Source of the DNA: Apus apus
Taxonomy: Eukaryota; Chordata; Aves; Apodiformes; Apodidae
DNA: 64,000 bases
Assembly: GCF_020740795.1 (NCBI RefSeq)
Contig: NC_067286.1
Location: 18,480,350-18,544,349, forward strand
Direction: 5' to 3'
The translations under genes were made by a program, and so were the position numbers. This document shows positions 46,490-59,500 of the stretch, in pieces; the first letter of the stretch is position 1, and every line of letters begins with the position of its first letter. The notes beneath the pieces are model-generated. The model made no database searches, had not been told where the DNA came from, and saw nothing but the letters and a program-made list of their open reading frames with translations.

Positions 46490-49400
46490 AGTAAAATTAG
46501 GCATTTTGTGGAAAGTCTGTTTGGGTCTAGTATCAGACAAGTTTAAAAACTAATTACATGCCCCTCTAGACTGTGTCCAAGTTGTCCAAGTGCAACCTGC
46601 TCAAACTCTGTGCCACTTTGTCACTGCTGAAACAAAAGTCCACCCTGTTCCAGCTAAAAATAGATCTTACAATGAACAGTGTTCTATCAATTTATAGCAG
46701 GGGAAATAAGTAATAATTTCTTTCATCAAACAGCAGAGAGATTAGTTTTGTAATGCACAAACATCCAGCTGGAGCCATGGAGGACAGGCTTCTCAGCACT
46801 TCCTGAGCAGCAAAAAGGGGAGATCATGCTAAAGTCAGTAACTGAAGAAGGGAGGCTGAATCTCCTGCAGTGCCTGAAAAAAATCTCTCAGCACAACCAT
46901 GTGTAAGATGACATTTCTTTATTGTCTGTACTCTGCTTGCACACTAAAGAAACATGCTTAAGGTTGTACATTAAAAAATCTCACATGGTAGTTATTGCTG
47001 TTGCAATATTACGGCACTGATAAAGGTATGCTTTGATAAAGGTATGTTAAAGTATACATAGACTAGCTGGTATTCATGTGTCAGCAGTATTTCACACCTG
47101 TCTTTCATATGCTCTCTATGCAGCCTTGGAGGTGTGCATTCAGACCACGCTAGCAGACCAGCTACTGCTGTCTTCCTTCTGCAGCTACTTCCCAAGTCCT
47201 TCTGCTGCAGGTAAGTAAATCTTAGCATTACTGATGTGTCCTGACCAAAGATATCAGTTCTTAGTCAGTGCCACTCCTTATTAACCTGCAACTGGAGCAT
47301 GATGCAGAGAAATCATAGACAGCAGCTTGCCCAAGTCAGTGGTTTGACCTATTCAACAGGTGACAATGCCTGTGCACCTTCTCATCCATATTCACTAAAA
47401 AGACAGAAAGCCACATCTGTGTTCAGATTACAGGTGCTTTCTGAAAACAGAAAGGTTTTCCCTTCCCAAACACCATTTCTTGCAAACACAAAAAGTTCCA
47501 ATTGCAGCACTGCTGGTGCTACCATAGACTCCACACCAGCAACCTTGGTTTCTGCTGCATGTCTCTTTAACTTTCCATTTCACAGTCTCTGGAAAATATT
47601 ACTGCAGTTAAACAGTGTGAACCCAGCCAGCCAGCAGGAAGGGCTGAGCAGCAGCTTATTATTTTTAGCTATTCCTTTTAGTCACAAATCCTGCTCTTCA
47701 AGAGGAAATCTTCCTCTTCCCTAACAGGCACCAGGACGAGCTGTGGAAATTATATGTAACACTGATGGACTTGTGGCTGCAGCTGCTGCTGCAAGAGTGG
47801 GGGCCCCAGCATATTGGATGGTTAGGTCAAAGTGGCCTGGGAAAAGATAAGATGGATCTTAACCAGTCTCATCAGGATGTTCTAAATAGTACTTGTTGTG
47901 AGTGAAAAGACATGGCTGGAAAACCACTGTGTGTGTGTGAATGTACCAGCTTGGAAGACCAAGCTAGCAAGCATGAGTGCTTCACACGAAGGCTGCATGC
48001 TCAGGTATTATGAAAACATCCTGCTGGCTGATGTGCTAGAACTGTTTCTGTATGGATATAAGAGAGGACTCATGGAACAATAAATTAGTCACTTTGCACC
48101 GCAAGACAGCTCGTGCCCTTTTTCTTTTCAGCTATCTCAGACTGTAGGTGACTCAGAGCACTTTTCCTGAATGGGATATTCCCAGAGAAATTTGTGCAAT
48201 AAACAGACATTCAGAGTAATTGCCATATCCCAAGAGAGAAAAGACAGTGGACAAATATAGGCCTTCTCTGTGCTGCAAGGTTGCGGGGACTGCTTCACAG
48301 CTGCAGTATCACTTCTTACACCTAAAATGTCAGTCACATACACAGAAACAAGCTCAAAGAAGCTCACTTAGTCTCACAAGGCTTTAAGAGCAACTGAACT
48401 ACAAAACAAAAATCATCACACCCCAGGGAACACCAAGGGCTTCATGCCCAGGCATGGCTGGTGCTGAGTGGTGCACTTTTTGGGCCAGTTCCTACCTCAG
48501 ACTGTACTCCCTCCCCTTGCCTTGCTTTATTTCACTGCTTAGTGACAAGAAGACCAATTCCCAAAGGGAACAGATTCAGTCCTGCTCTTTTCTCAGGTCC
48601 TTCGCCAGAAAAGTGAGGTCATTGCACAAGGTCTCCATATGAGGAAAAGCTTTCCTAGATCCATTTCTCAGAGACACCTGTGCCTTGTACTTTCAGTCCA
48701 GGTACATTTGAAAGCACTGTGGCCAAGCTAGCAGAGGGGAATCTGTCAGTACTGTAGATAAAGTCAGTCCCTAGTTGCTAGAGATTGTTCAGGAAATTAT
48801 AAGAGAATGGGAGGAAACAGGAAACACTGAGCCTTAAACCAGTCTATATATGGCCCCCCTAGCATGTACAGCACATGAATCAGCAGCACATGCCACTGCC
48901 TCTGAGTCCCAGGGCAACTGTTCTGTAAATAATGAGAGGGACAGTGACAAGGTTTTTAGGGTAACAAAGTGAAGAAAGTCACTGGGATGACTCGTTTTAT
49001 CAGCTCATACTATATTCACACATAGAATCAACAATATTGGCAAATCAAACCAAATTATGCAGTAATACAGGGCCTGATTCAGAAATTATAGGAACTGATG
49101 GAGGTTTTCCTGCATACCACAGTAGGCTTTCAGCTGGGCTCTGCAATTACAGAACCAAGAAATGATGATGGTCTTTGAGATGTATGGATCACTACCTAGA
49201 GCTAGCCCAATTTTAAAAGAATGTCTTTATCTCTTACACTAAAATTCTATTTAAGACAGCACCCACTGTGTTCTTCGAGTGAAGTTCTGCTGCTAGGTCA
49301 CTCCTTTGCCAGAAAAAAAAGGAACAAGACTTCATCCTTTTTACAGGGAAGTGACTTCTCCAGACAGAAGGCCCAGTTTGTGCAATTAACTGAATTCCCC

Positions 49401-50437
49401 AAAACAAGCAGAGGTCTCCAGGGACCAGGGCTGTGTGCAGGTTAGGGAAATGGAACAGTGCAGATCATATACATGTTTTAGCCTGATGTAGTGCCTTGAA
49501 ATTCCCAGATGGGGAAAAGCTGCAGTTTTCCCAAGTCTCTGCAGAGCTAATACCATCAGATTTAGCTTGCTCAAAAGCAGCCCCAGCTTCATGAAACAAG
49601 GTTAGCACAGGTCTCTTGCTGACATACTCATGTGCCTTATGTGCAGCACCCTTTCCTCCTCCTCACATTTTCCAGCTGCAGGACACTCTCCCTCTGCCTG
49701 TCTTCTTGTGCCATCAGCAACCTGGAATAAGCAGCACAGATCAAGTTCACAATCTAGTTACTAAGATCTTCTTGCCAAGGCATTTGGCTCTGCCCTTTGC
49801 TCCTCATCAGCAGTAGACATTAGGATAGTAAAAAGTGACTGGCCTGAAGACCAGGCATCTCTGCACGTTGGGGAACAAGGAAAGAAACTGGACACACAGA
49901 AGAGGGGAGAGCATGGCTCAGTACTCAAAGCACCAGACCTAAGTGGCCTGTGCCTTATTCCCAAGCTTTCACATTGATGGCAAAATCCAAGGCTGTGTGC
50001 TACACCTATGTGGGCCATCTTAGGCAGCAGCACGGTAATCAAGCATGTTTAAGGCCCTAGTTAGAATGTTTATGTTACAGCCACTTAGAGATGCATGCAG
50101 ATTTCAAACTGAAAATACCAACTTAGAATCTCTGATAGTACACAAGGTTTTTGTGATTAAATATTCAAATTAAACTCCCAGTCTTTCAACCGTCAGCTCT
50201 GCCAGATGAAGCTTTGCATGCAATAATGTCCAGTCTACACTTGGTGCTTGTTCTTCAGGCACAGAATACAAGGACCTGGAGTCAGGGGGAAGAGCACATT
50301 GCTCCAGGTCTGTTTTATGACATGGCAGAAAGTCAGACTCTGACAACCCCCTTTTCTCACCCATTCCCCCAGGACAGCCCACACTAATCACCAAAAGATA
50401 GGGAAATATCCCAAGGTGATTGTTCCTGTTCACTGAC
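46490..50437 (-). other. 3' region of the CRACR2B-like gene, terminal exon not found
   Basis: The open donor after 50438 requires a further exon to the left. No segment with the expected phase and a cysteine-ending tail stood out. A minus-strand AATAAA at 46918-46923 is a plausible polyadenylation signal. Small open frames at 48367-48137 and 47228-46992 have no family resemblance. Confidence 0.35.
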
Positions 50438-50514
50438 CTGGCCATGTGCAGCATGGACTCCACAATGTTACAGCCAGTCAGCACGCTGCACTCATAGAAG
50501 ATAGCCTTGTATTC
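50438..50514 (-). CDS. CRACR2B: CRACR2B-like exon, FYECS (G5) and HMAR
   Basis: 77 bases between acceptor TTCTGGCAG and donor GTCAGT: 25 codons plus AG. It encodes EYKAIFYECSVLTGCNIVES then MLHMA(R). ECS replaces the SAK form of G5, as in CRACR2A. The gene should have one more exon carrying the tail and any prenylation cysteines. I did not find a convincing one. Confidence 0.86.
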
Positions 50515-53500
50515 CTGCCAGAAAGCACAAGCAGCACCTATGCTGCCTGCCAGCTCTTCCCCACCATTCACCCACACCCCTGGGAGCTGGCCCAGGCTCA
50601 CTGCTGGAAACTGTGTGGAGAGCAGGTGGGACCTGGAGGGTGGCTGTTACCACCCTGCTGATGCACACACCCTGCTCACCAACCCAGCAAAAGGAGATTA
50701 TTTTTCAGCATTAGGAACCCAGCCAGTGTGTCCAACAGGAAACACTGGGGGAGTTATGTTGGCAGAGAAAACATCTGCCCAGGGTACTTAGGTTCCCTTA
50801 CCTTTGTGTTGTGGAGTTCATGAAACGTCACCTGCCCCCACCCAGGGGCTGGGGTACTGGTGGACATGCAGATGCAGAGAGTGAGGAAGGAAGCAGGACA
50901 TCTATTACGGGCATCCTCAAATGGGAAAACAGCCACACATGCTTCCCTGAGAAAGACTAAGCATCACTGTAAGGAGGTGTCAAGCCTCAAGAGAAATAAG
51001 TGAGCATGCCTCAGGGGCTATTGTCTGCAATGTGCTGGCCACCACCTCATCCTCCCTGGTACCACAGGGACCTCAGTACATGTTTTCATTGGAGAAACAG
51101 GGGGCCAGGGGCAGGGGATGAGAGGAAGAGGTGTGGTACCATCCTGGGAAATGGCTCCAAGAAGGGCCGGGGCTAACAGCTGTAGGGAAGCTATAGAGCA
51201 AGTCGAGCAGCAGAGCACAGAGTCACACTTTTGCCAGCCTTTCCCCCTACACCTTGGGCACATTCCTGGTCTCTCTCTGTGCAACATTCATTTTATTTCC
51301 AAGCAGAAAGACCACAGCTCCATCCTCAATGCCTTCCTGCAAAAGAAAGAGTAAAGCACCCATGAGACTCAGCTGAGGGAGGGAAATACATTGGAGCAGA
51401 TCCTGTTCCGGTCATGCAAACAAGGCCTTCACTGGCAGCCAGATCAGACCCTTTAGCTGGTTAGTTTTGAAAGTCTTAACCTTTGATCTTTTGGAGTCCA
51501 AAGAAATAGCTAAGGTTTGTTTTTTTCTTTTTCCCCAGCAGGCCTGTGGAAGTTAATAATATTAATATTATTAATAATACTAAAACCCTCCAACCTACGC
51601 TTGTTCGTTTTGCTGAGATCTTGTTTTTTGATACTCAGCACTAAACCACCCTTGACAATTTCCCTTCAGCTCTGAGTCATCTACACAAAACCTATTTAAA
51701 TTATCCAGACAGGTATTTTTGTCTCTGCAAGCAGATACAAGCCACAGATGAATGCTTTTATTGAGACATTGGAAATAAAAAGAGGGGGGAGCAAATTACA
51801 GTATTCATACCCAGCTACCAAATAGAAGAGAAACAAAAAATCAACTCTTAAAGTTGAAACAAATGAATAATAATAAAGAAAAAGCTACTACTAATATTTC
51901 AGTCTTATCTAGAAATCTCAAAGCAGAGTGAGGATGGGATTGTGCATGCATGCTGCAGGTCTGACCCTAAACACATCAGTGCCCTTTCCTGTGCATAGGC
52001 TGGACACGAGAAGATCTCCTTGCCTGGGCACAGATGTGATGTAACCATGTTTAGGAGATATTGCCAATGCACATGAGCTGCTTACAAACACACTCTACTA
52101 TTTTGGCAGGTCCCACCATGTTCTGCCATAGAAACAGCCCTCCCTCATTTAATGGGCTACCACTGGCTTTGGCATCTTCAACAAGAATCCCCTGGTCCCA
52201 AACTGACTGCCACAGGCAGTACCTATAGCATCTGCTTTGATAACTCATCTTCCCATGGTCAGTAGGACCTCCTGGGCCATCAGAGAATGTCGCTCCCAGA
52301 CAATTGGAGCAGCACCACCAGAACTAGAAAGCCAAGGCCTTGCTCACACCTGGACACTGCTCATCCAGTTCTGCACTGCCATGAAAGAGCACTTGGCTGT
52401 AATGTTGTACGTCATTAGGATCCCATCCGCCTTTCCAAATGCATGGTGCTGAGAAAGCAGGAGGTAAGAAACAGATAATCTGTTTAGGTGGGATAGGTAA
52501 AGGTAATTGCCTATAAAAAGGGAAATGGATGGAAAAAAACACAACCTTTCTCTAGAGTATGAAGAATCTGCAGGCTAAGCTGTACCATAGTATGAACTGG
52601 GTGTGCATAATGTCTGCTCCAATGCTGCCAAAACAACAATTAAAATCTCAGCATCAATACAGTCTGTTTCTGGTTTTGAATCTATAAAGCAATGCCATCA
52701 GACATAAAAGGAGTAGTTAGACACAATTTCCAGGAGAAACTCTAGACATCTACTTTGTCCTGTAGGTACCAGGTAGAACCACAGACTTGTATTTTGGGAA
52801 CAAATTCCAACCAAAAAAACCCCAACCAAACCTTAAAATCTGTAAGCAGTTTGTAACAGGGTCATGATATAAACACATTGATTGGAAACTGATGGAATTA
52901 AATGCAACACAAGTACTGAGATCTCACTGGAGAGCTGTGTTTTTCAGCTCTGCACAGAATAACAAACTCTTCTATTATATTAAAAGCTTAGAAAACCTAC
53001 AGCAATTAGTGACCCTCCTGAACTCTTCACATGATTGTCTGAGGCCTGTTCTTTCTTACTACAATAAGGACATGACATTCTGGCAACTACCCAACTGAGA
53101 AAGCACAGACTATCTTTGGCAGCCAAGGTATACCTCTGGAAATACAGGACACGCTAGATACTCCAGAAGAAAAATCAAATGTAGCATGCACTTGTCTCAG
53201 GGAGGTCACCAAGGAGCTCTCCTTGCATGCTCCAAGGAGTTCCTCTAGCTCTTCCATAGAACAGTCACAGCTGGACACCTCCAGTTAGAATTAATTAATA
53301 TTTCTCTAGAACTAAGAAAAGCTTTTTCTTCTTCCCAAGACTCCCATTCTATATCAGCATTGAGCCAAGCTCTGTCTTGCAAGTACATGTGCAAGACCTG
53401 CTAATGCTGTAGGGGCCTACCCATAAGGTCCCTCTGCAGAGACAACATCTTTAATTTGGCCTCTGATGGCCTCAGTAACATGCACTCTTTGAGTCTTAAC

Positions 53501-56500
53501 AACTCCCCTTACTGCTCAGATTTAGCACTGAAATAACTACAGAAGCCCCCTCAGAAATCCTTATTTCTTCAGCACAAAGCTTGATTTTGGAAGAAAAAGT
53601 TTGCTTTTCAATAGATACTCCCACTGGGTCTGCATAGCTGAGGTAGACTGCATATTTACTCTGCTGGCACAGCTCAGGATTATAATATTCCCATGACCTC
53701 AGCTGCCTCCTGAAGGCCTGCCCCCAGAACATATTTAGCCCAAAATACCCAGTACTTATTTTTGCCAGGCTCTCGAGGTTAACAGTCCCTTTGAAATAGC
53801 TTTTCATGTTCAGCTTCAAAGTGCCTGCTAAATAAAGTCTAATTTACATTAAGGCAGTTGCGAGCCTGTGTAGCAGATGAAGCCCGAGTGTGTCCTATAC
53901 TACTCTGATCCTCACAAACAGTGTTGGGATGGCCCAAGCTTTTGATATTTTTTGAGACTTCAAATAGGGAACCTGTGTTCACGGTTGCAAAAAGCTACAT
54001 TGCCCTTCTACCAAGGATTATCAATTCCACGAGTCTATCAGCAGAAGAGACCATGGAAGATGCTAATAATGTCCCTGACAGAGTCCAGCAGGGTAGTTCA
54101 AATCACCTTGAAGCTAACTCTGCTGTCTTTGCCTGAATAAGATCCGGAAAGGTTCACACACTCCTTTCCACCCGCTGAATAGCAAGTGGTGGTGAGCAGA
54201 TAGGATTGGCAGCACAACTGAATCTGATATCCATTTCTATCCTAATCTGCAGCCCTGTCCTGCAGCTTTTCCCAGAAGCAGGCTGACTGAGGAGAAATTT
54301 GAGGACTGAAAGAGCTTCAAACCCCACACCCTACAGTGATTTATGAATATACAACCCGAAGCCACAAGCATGCAGGTCATATGTATGGAAAACTACTTTT
54401 CCATCAGTCCTCAGAGCAATCTCCCTGACCCTGCTTCACAGCAACAGCTTCTAGAAATCTTCAAAACAGACCTTTGCTGCAGGTTGAGCAATGGAATAGC
54501 TGCTGTGACCCCACTGGTCCTTCTGAAGCGAACAATTTTCCCAGAGACAGAAACCAGATACACACACTCTTTCCCTAACACTGAGCATTTTAGATGGGCA
54601 TCCTCACAGAAATTGCTTACCTTTCTTGTCCAGCTGTATCCCACAGCTGTAAGGCAACCTGGGTGTTATCCAAGATCAGACTCCTCACCTGTCAGGAAAA
54701 TAACTATAATCATAAGATAGGATGGGGAGAGAGCAGCTTGCCATAGCAAGGCCAATGTCCAAGATCAACACTATTTAGGTTCAAGGAAATCACAAGATTG
54801 ATTCAAAATTGGGTGAGGCACCATCTTTACTTTTAGTTGGGCTAAAATACAGATAAAAACCATGGGCCTAGGCTGACTTTCCCTCCCTTCTTAGCCAGAT
54901 GAGTCAGGAACCCTATCACTTACCAATGGTTGCACTGAGCTCATTCAGGAACATATCATAGCAGAAGTGGTGGATGAAGGAAGTCTTCCCAATGCCAGAG
55001 TTCCCTACAAACATCCCTTTAAAGATGCTGTTAGGGGAACAGCTGGTTGGTTCCAGTGCTTGGAGCTGCAATGGAAGAAAGGGATGCAGCTTTGAAAAGC
55101 CCATCTGCAAGACTGATTTAGGCATTGGACTCTGGCACTGTAAACCTATGGACATGGAGGTAGATGGATAGAGAGTCAGAAACCCTCCAGTCCCTTCTAG
55201 CAAGTGTTTGAGAAAGAGTTCCAAGTAATTACTCATCCTGGTTTTGGTGCCAACAGGCTGCCTTCTAGGAGGCAGTGGAGCATAATTTAATCCATTTGTA
55301 TTTTTTCTACAGTCAGTGTCACCCATCAAAGTCATCTTCAACCATTCAGCATGTTCTACGAACGACCATCTGTCCTTCTGTCCACTCATCCCTCCGAAGG
55401 TTGTGCTGCTTCCGTCTCCTGTCTTCAGCCATGTCTTATTGCCTGGGTAGTATTTACACTTCTTTCTGCTGGCTTCTTCCACTGCCACATCCACTGGGAA
55501 GGTGAAGGGAAGGTCCACAGAGGCCAATTGTCTGTATTAAAGTCCACAGGCACCATAAATATGGTGGGAGGGTGACGGGGTAGGGGAAGAGGAGGAGGTT
55601 GCAAATTCCCCGAACAATCAATAGGATCCAGTTAGTGTACATACAACACTTGCAGGAACTCTTAGTTCATGTGTACAGTCCCCATCCTCCCTGTGTCTAA
55701 GGCACCAGCAGCACCCTTAGGGAAAGAAAGGCAGCTCCTCTGAGCTATGCTGTACTTGTATGTGCCAACATATATTTCATTAATTTCAATAAAAATTCCC
55801 ACCTTTTTTTTTTTTCAAGGATTCTTTGCCTCCCACTTCCCCCAGTACTGAAAAATTAGGCAAAGCATGCAAAAGTGGCACCAGGAAAAACATTTAAACA
55901 AAAAAAAAACAAAAGCAAACCTCCTTTCTTTTTGTTACCAAATACAAAATTAAAAAAAAAAAAAGTAATGAAGATTTGAGGTAAGTGAGAAGGGTTTTGG
56001 CTGCAGGCAGTAGGGGGAGGACTGGCTGCTTGTGCCGGGGAAGGTTGCAGGCAGTGTGTGCCCTCTGCTGAAGGCACATAGCCATGTTCAAAGAAACGGG
56101 CCATCCCTGCCAAGCAGATCCCTACTGATTTCAGGCAGCAGAAACCTGTCACAGGTGTGCAAATTGCAGGGAGCATGCTCACACAATGGTCACTTTGCCT
56201 GGTGCTGGATCTGCTCTGGCCTGCATCCATGCCTGGCCCAAGGTAAGGGAGCCAGGACCCAGAAGATGTTTGTTTTATAAAGCTTATATAAAGCTTCCAA
56301 CCAGACATGCTGTGTTCTCCATAGCAAGAAATTCCCAGAACCTCTGCCTAAGCTGTGGTTGTGGGGAATAGGTGTTGTCCTGACTATGCCTACACAAGAG
56401 CAGGCTGCTGCACTTTGTTCACTGGGGTTAGACCTGAAATGGTAAGTAGAGGAACAGTGTTCAAAAGAACAGCTAAAATAACTGTTTCAGACTACTGGAA

Positions 56501-59500
56501 TCATTGCTAGGGAGCAAGGCAGCATCTTGGCTCTCGTTTGGCATTCTATAGTTAAAGAACTAGACAAAGGGAGTGAGAAGGCCTAGAACTCAAAAGGATT
56601 TGTCCACCACAGGTATCTCCATTGCTTTCATTGGCCACCAGATTGCATTTGGAAGTAAATTAGAGAGACCAGAGGCTTAGTACAGCCAAACTCTTCAGAG
56701 GCAGCACATCCCACCTCTCTTTGCAACATTTTTCTCTTGGTACTAGCACAGGAATCAAGGCAACGAATCTCTTCTGTCAATCCTTCAAGTATACCTCATC
56801 AGGGCTGCAAAACTCACCTGCTGCCATGCCTACACCTTTTTTGTGAAAGGGAGCTCACATTCCCGGTTGTCCTCCCTGCATCTTCCCCGAATGTCAGACC
56901 AGAGCCAGGCCAGCTGGAACCTCTCCTCATGGAAATCAGGTGTCTCAGGCTCAGGGGAACAGGCCTTATCTCCCAGGGTTGGCAGGAGTTGCAGCAATGA
57001 GGGGCTGAGACTCACAAGCCTCTTCAAGGGAGCAAGAAAGGGACAAACACAAGTCTTTCTGAACAGTGACTCCATACCTAATGAATTTTATTAATGTTTC
57101 TCAGTCATTATGGTATGACACAGCACTGGGACAGAGACAGGACAAAGAAATACTTCTCCCCTTCTCACATCATCCTCACTGGAAAGACTTCTTCACCTGT
57201 TAAGCCTTTCCAGTGGGTTTATGCCAGGAGCAGCTAGCAGAATCTCTGCAAGGAAAATCTTGGGAGAAGGATGGGAGAAATTGGTTGTCTGATCCCATGC
57301 ATAGCACGTCTGCCAGTCACACAGCCATGAAAGAGCTCTGCCTCAGACCTATTCAAGCAACCTCCCAGCCTGGGCTGAAGAATCAGCCCTGCTCCACCTG
57401 CTTTTCCATCAGCCTATGAACTCAGGAACCACAAACTCAATTTTTAAATGCCACAATTGCAAGCATTAAGGGCAAGTTGAATCTGGAAGAAACTCTGAAC
57501 CTAGGCCTGTGTCTCTGCTTGGCACCAGGAGAAACTGTGCCAGTGGAGAAGCGATGGAATGTTCTGCAGAGACCTGGTAAGAAACAGGGAAGCAGGCCAC
57601 CTTTAAAACCTGTTTAGGACCAGCAGTTACAGGGAAGATCCAGCTCCAAACCAGGTCAGGGCTGGGCTGGCCTCTCCTGCCTCTCAGATGAACCAGGCTT
57701 TTGGCCAATACCAGTGTGCTGGTCACGCAACTAGTTAGTTGGTAAGGGCTAATGCCAACACAGTTTAGGCAAGCAGGCATACATGGGTATTGAAGCCACT
57801 GCACAGTCTGCATGTAGAATGGAAAAAAAAATAAGACCTTGGCCACACAGACACGTTTGTCTGCCCTGGCTGAAGGAGAGGCCTTATGTGCCAGGTGAGC
57901 ATCTGCAGAGGTGTGGAGGGAGATGAAGCTGGGCCCTCTGGGCTTTCAGCTGCCAGAGAGAACACAAGCTTTGTGCAACTCCTGCCCTGCCCTCTCCCAT
58001 GCCCCAGGGATATGGGCTCTGGCATGAGGCACAAGTGGACAGGATTTCATGCTGAGCAAACACCACCTGATGCTGAGAGACAGCTAGAGCCACAAGCAAG
58101 CTGCATATCCATTTCCCCCCGCTCTGTGTGTCCTGTCCACGCCCCCCCCACACCCCCCCCATGGACTCAAAACCAGCACTACGGTGGGAGAACTAGACAA
58201 AGGACATAGCTTGACTGAGAAGGGATTCCAGCAAGCACAGACTGACACCACAAACACAACACAGACACCCATCTAACCGTTTGACCAAGCTTGTTGTCCA
58301 GCAGCTAACTCTCTAGCACTGACCTTTTCTTCAATAGGGGCTGTTTGCTCTGAGATGCCTGAAAGTTGAAAAGAGAAGGGATGAAGACTGCAATTAGGAC
58401 CCAGGAACCTGAACAGCCCTGGTTCAGCCACTCACCACCTCTGCAGACTACTTTGGGGAAGCAAAGGGCTGAAGCGCTTACAGTCCTGTACCATGCAGTG
58501 ATAGTGCCCCACCAGCACTCATGCAAGAAGTCATCACTTGATGCTGCTTTCTCCTTTGCAACAAAATCTATCAAAACTGATCATGCCCCAAACTGAACTC
58601 TTCCTCTAGCCAGCCAGAACTTTAATTTCTATGGCTTTTTCTCTGCTAGGTCTCACAGCTGAAGCTCTTTCTTCACCTGCCTTCTTATTATGTTCATGTC
58701 CTTCCTTAGAAGGCACTAGTACCACTCCTTCCAGTACTCACCCATATGCATGGTAAGAAAGAAAGGAGACTGCTCTGCAAAGGGTAATGGATGTGCTCTG
58801 CCTTACACAAATGTTCTGCTCCATGCCTTCCTCCTACTTACCTCAGACTACACACTTGTGTTTACCAACTCCCCAGAGAAGGAAAAAGCAGGACAACTCC
58901 TCTTGCAACCCTCTTCCTCCCTTACAGCAGCTCTGTCATTGCCAACAGAGTCAACGATGAGCAACTTGCCCAAGATGACACAGGAAAAACTGTTGCAGAG
59001 AGCAGATTGACCTGCCAGCTCCCCCAAATGCCATGCTAAATCCTAGCCCCCCCTCCCACTCCCAAAAGGACTGGCTAACTTCTCTGGCTACACACACATC
59101 ATGAACAGAGAGACAGTGTGGTAAGGTGACCACCACCTCAATACTGGGGGAAAAAGAAATGTACTCACTCTGGAAGTCTGGAGATTTCTGACACATCCTC
59201 ACAAGTTTTTTCTAGAAGTGACGGTGTGGAAAGAAGAGTCTGCAGTCTGCCAGATTTGCCTCTGGCAGCAGTTTTGAATTGACCAAACACCTGCAGGCAG
59301 CTCTGGACAGGCCGTGGATGTGCTGCTCACAGCCCAGGAGTGGACTACAAGTATTATTTCTTCTATTACCCTTGGTTTATTATAAAATGCAAAAAATTAA
59401 GAAGCTGCTTTGTTGGCCAGAGCTCCCAGGACACCTTTACTGCGATGCAGTCCAACAAAAGGAGACTGTGCTGGACTCCACAGAGGACCTCACCCAACTA

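Noticed and set aside
54916-55527. An independent intronless Rab gene
   Set aside because: The P-loop segment is followed by a strong donor (GTAAGT), and the remaining Rab motifs lie on separate exons to the left, so this is one exon of a spliced gene.
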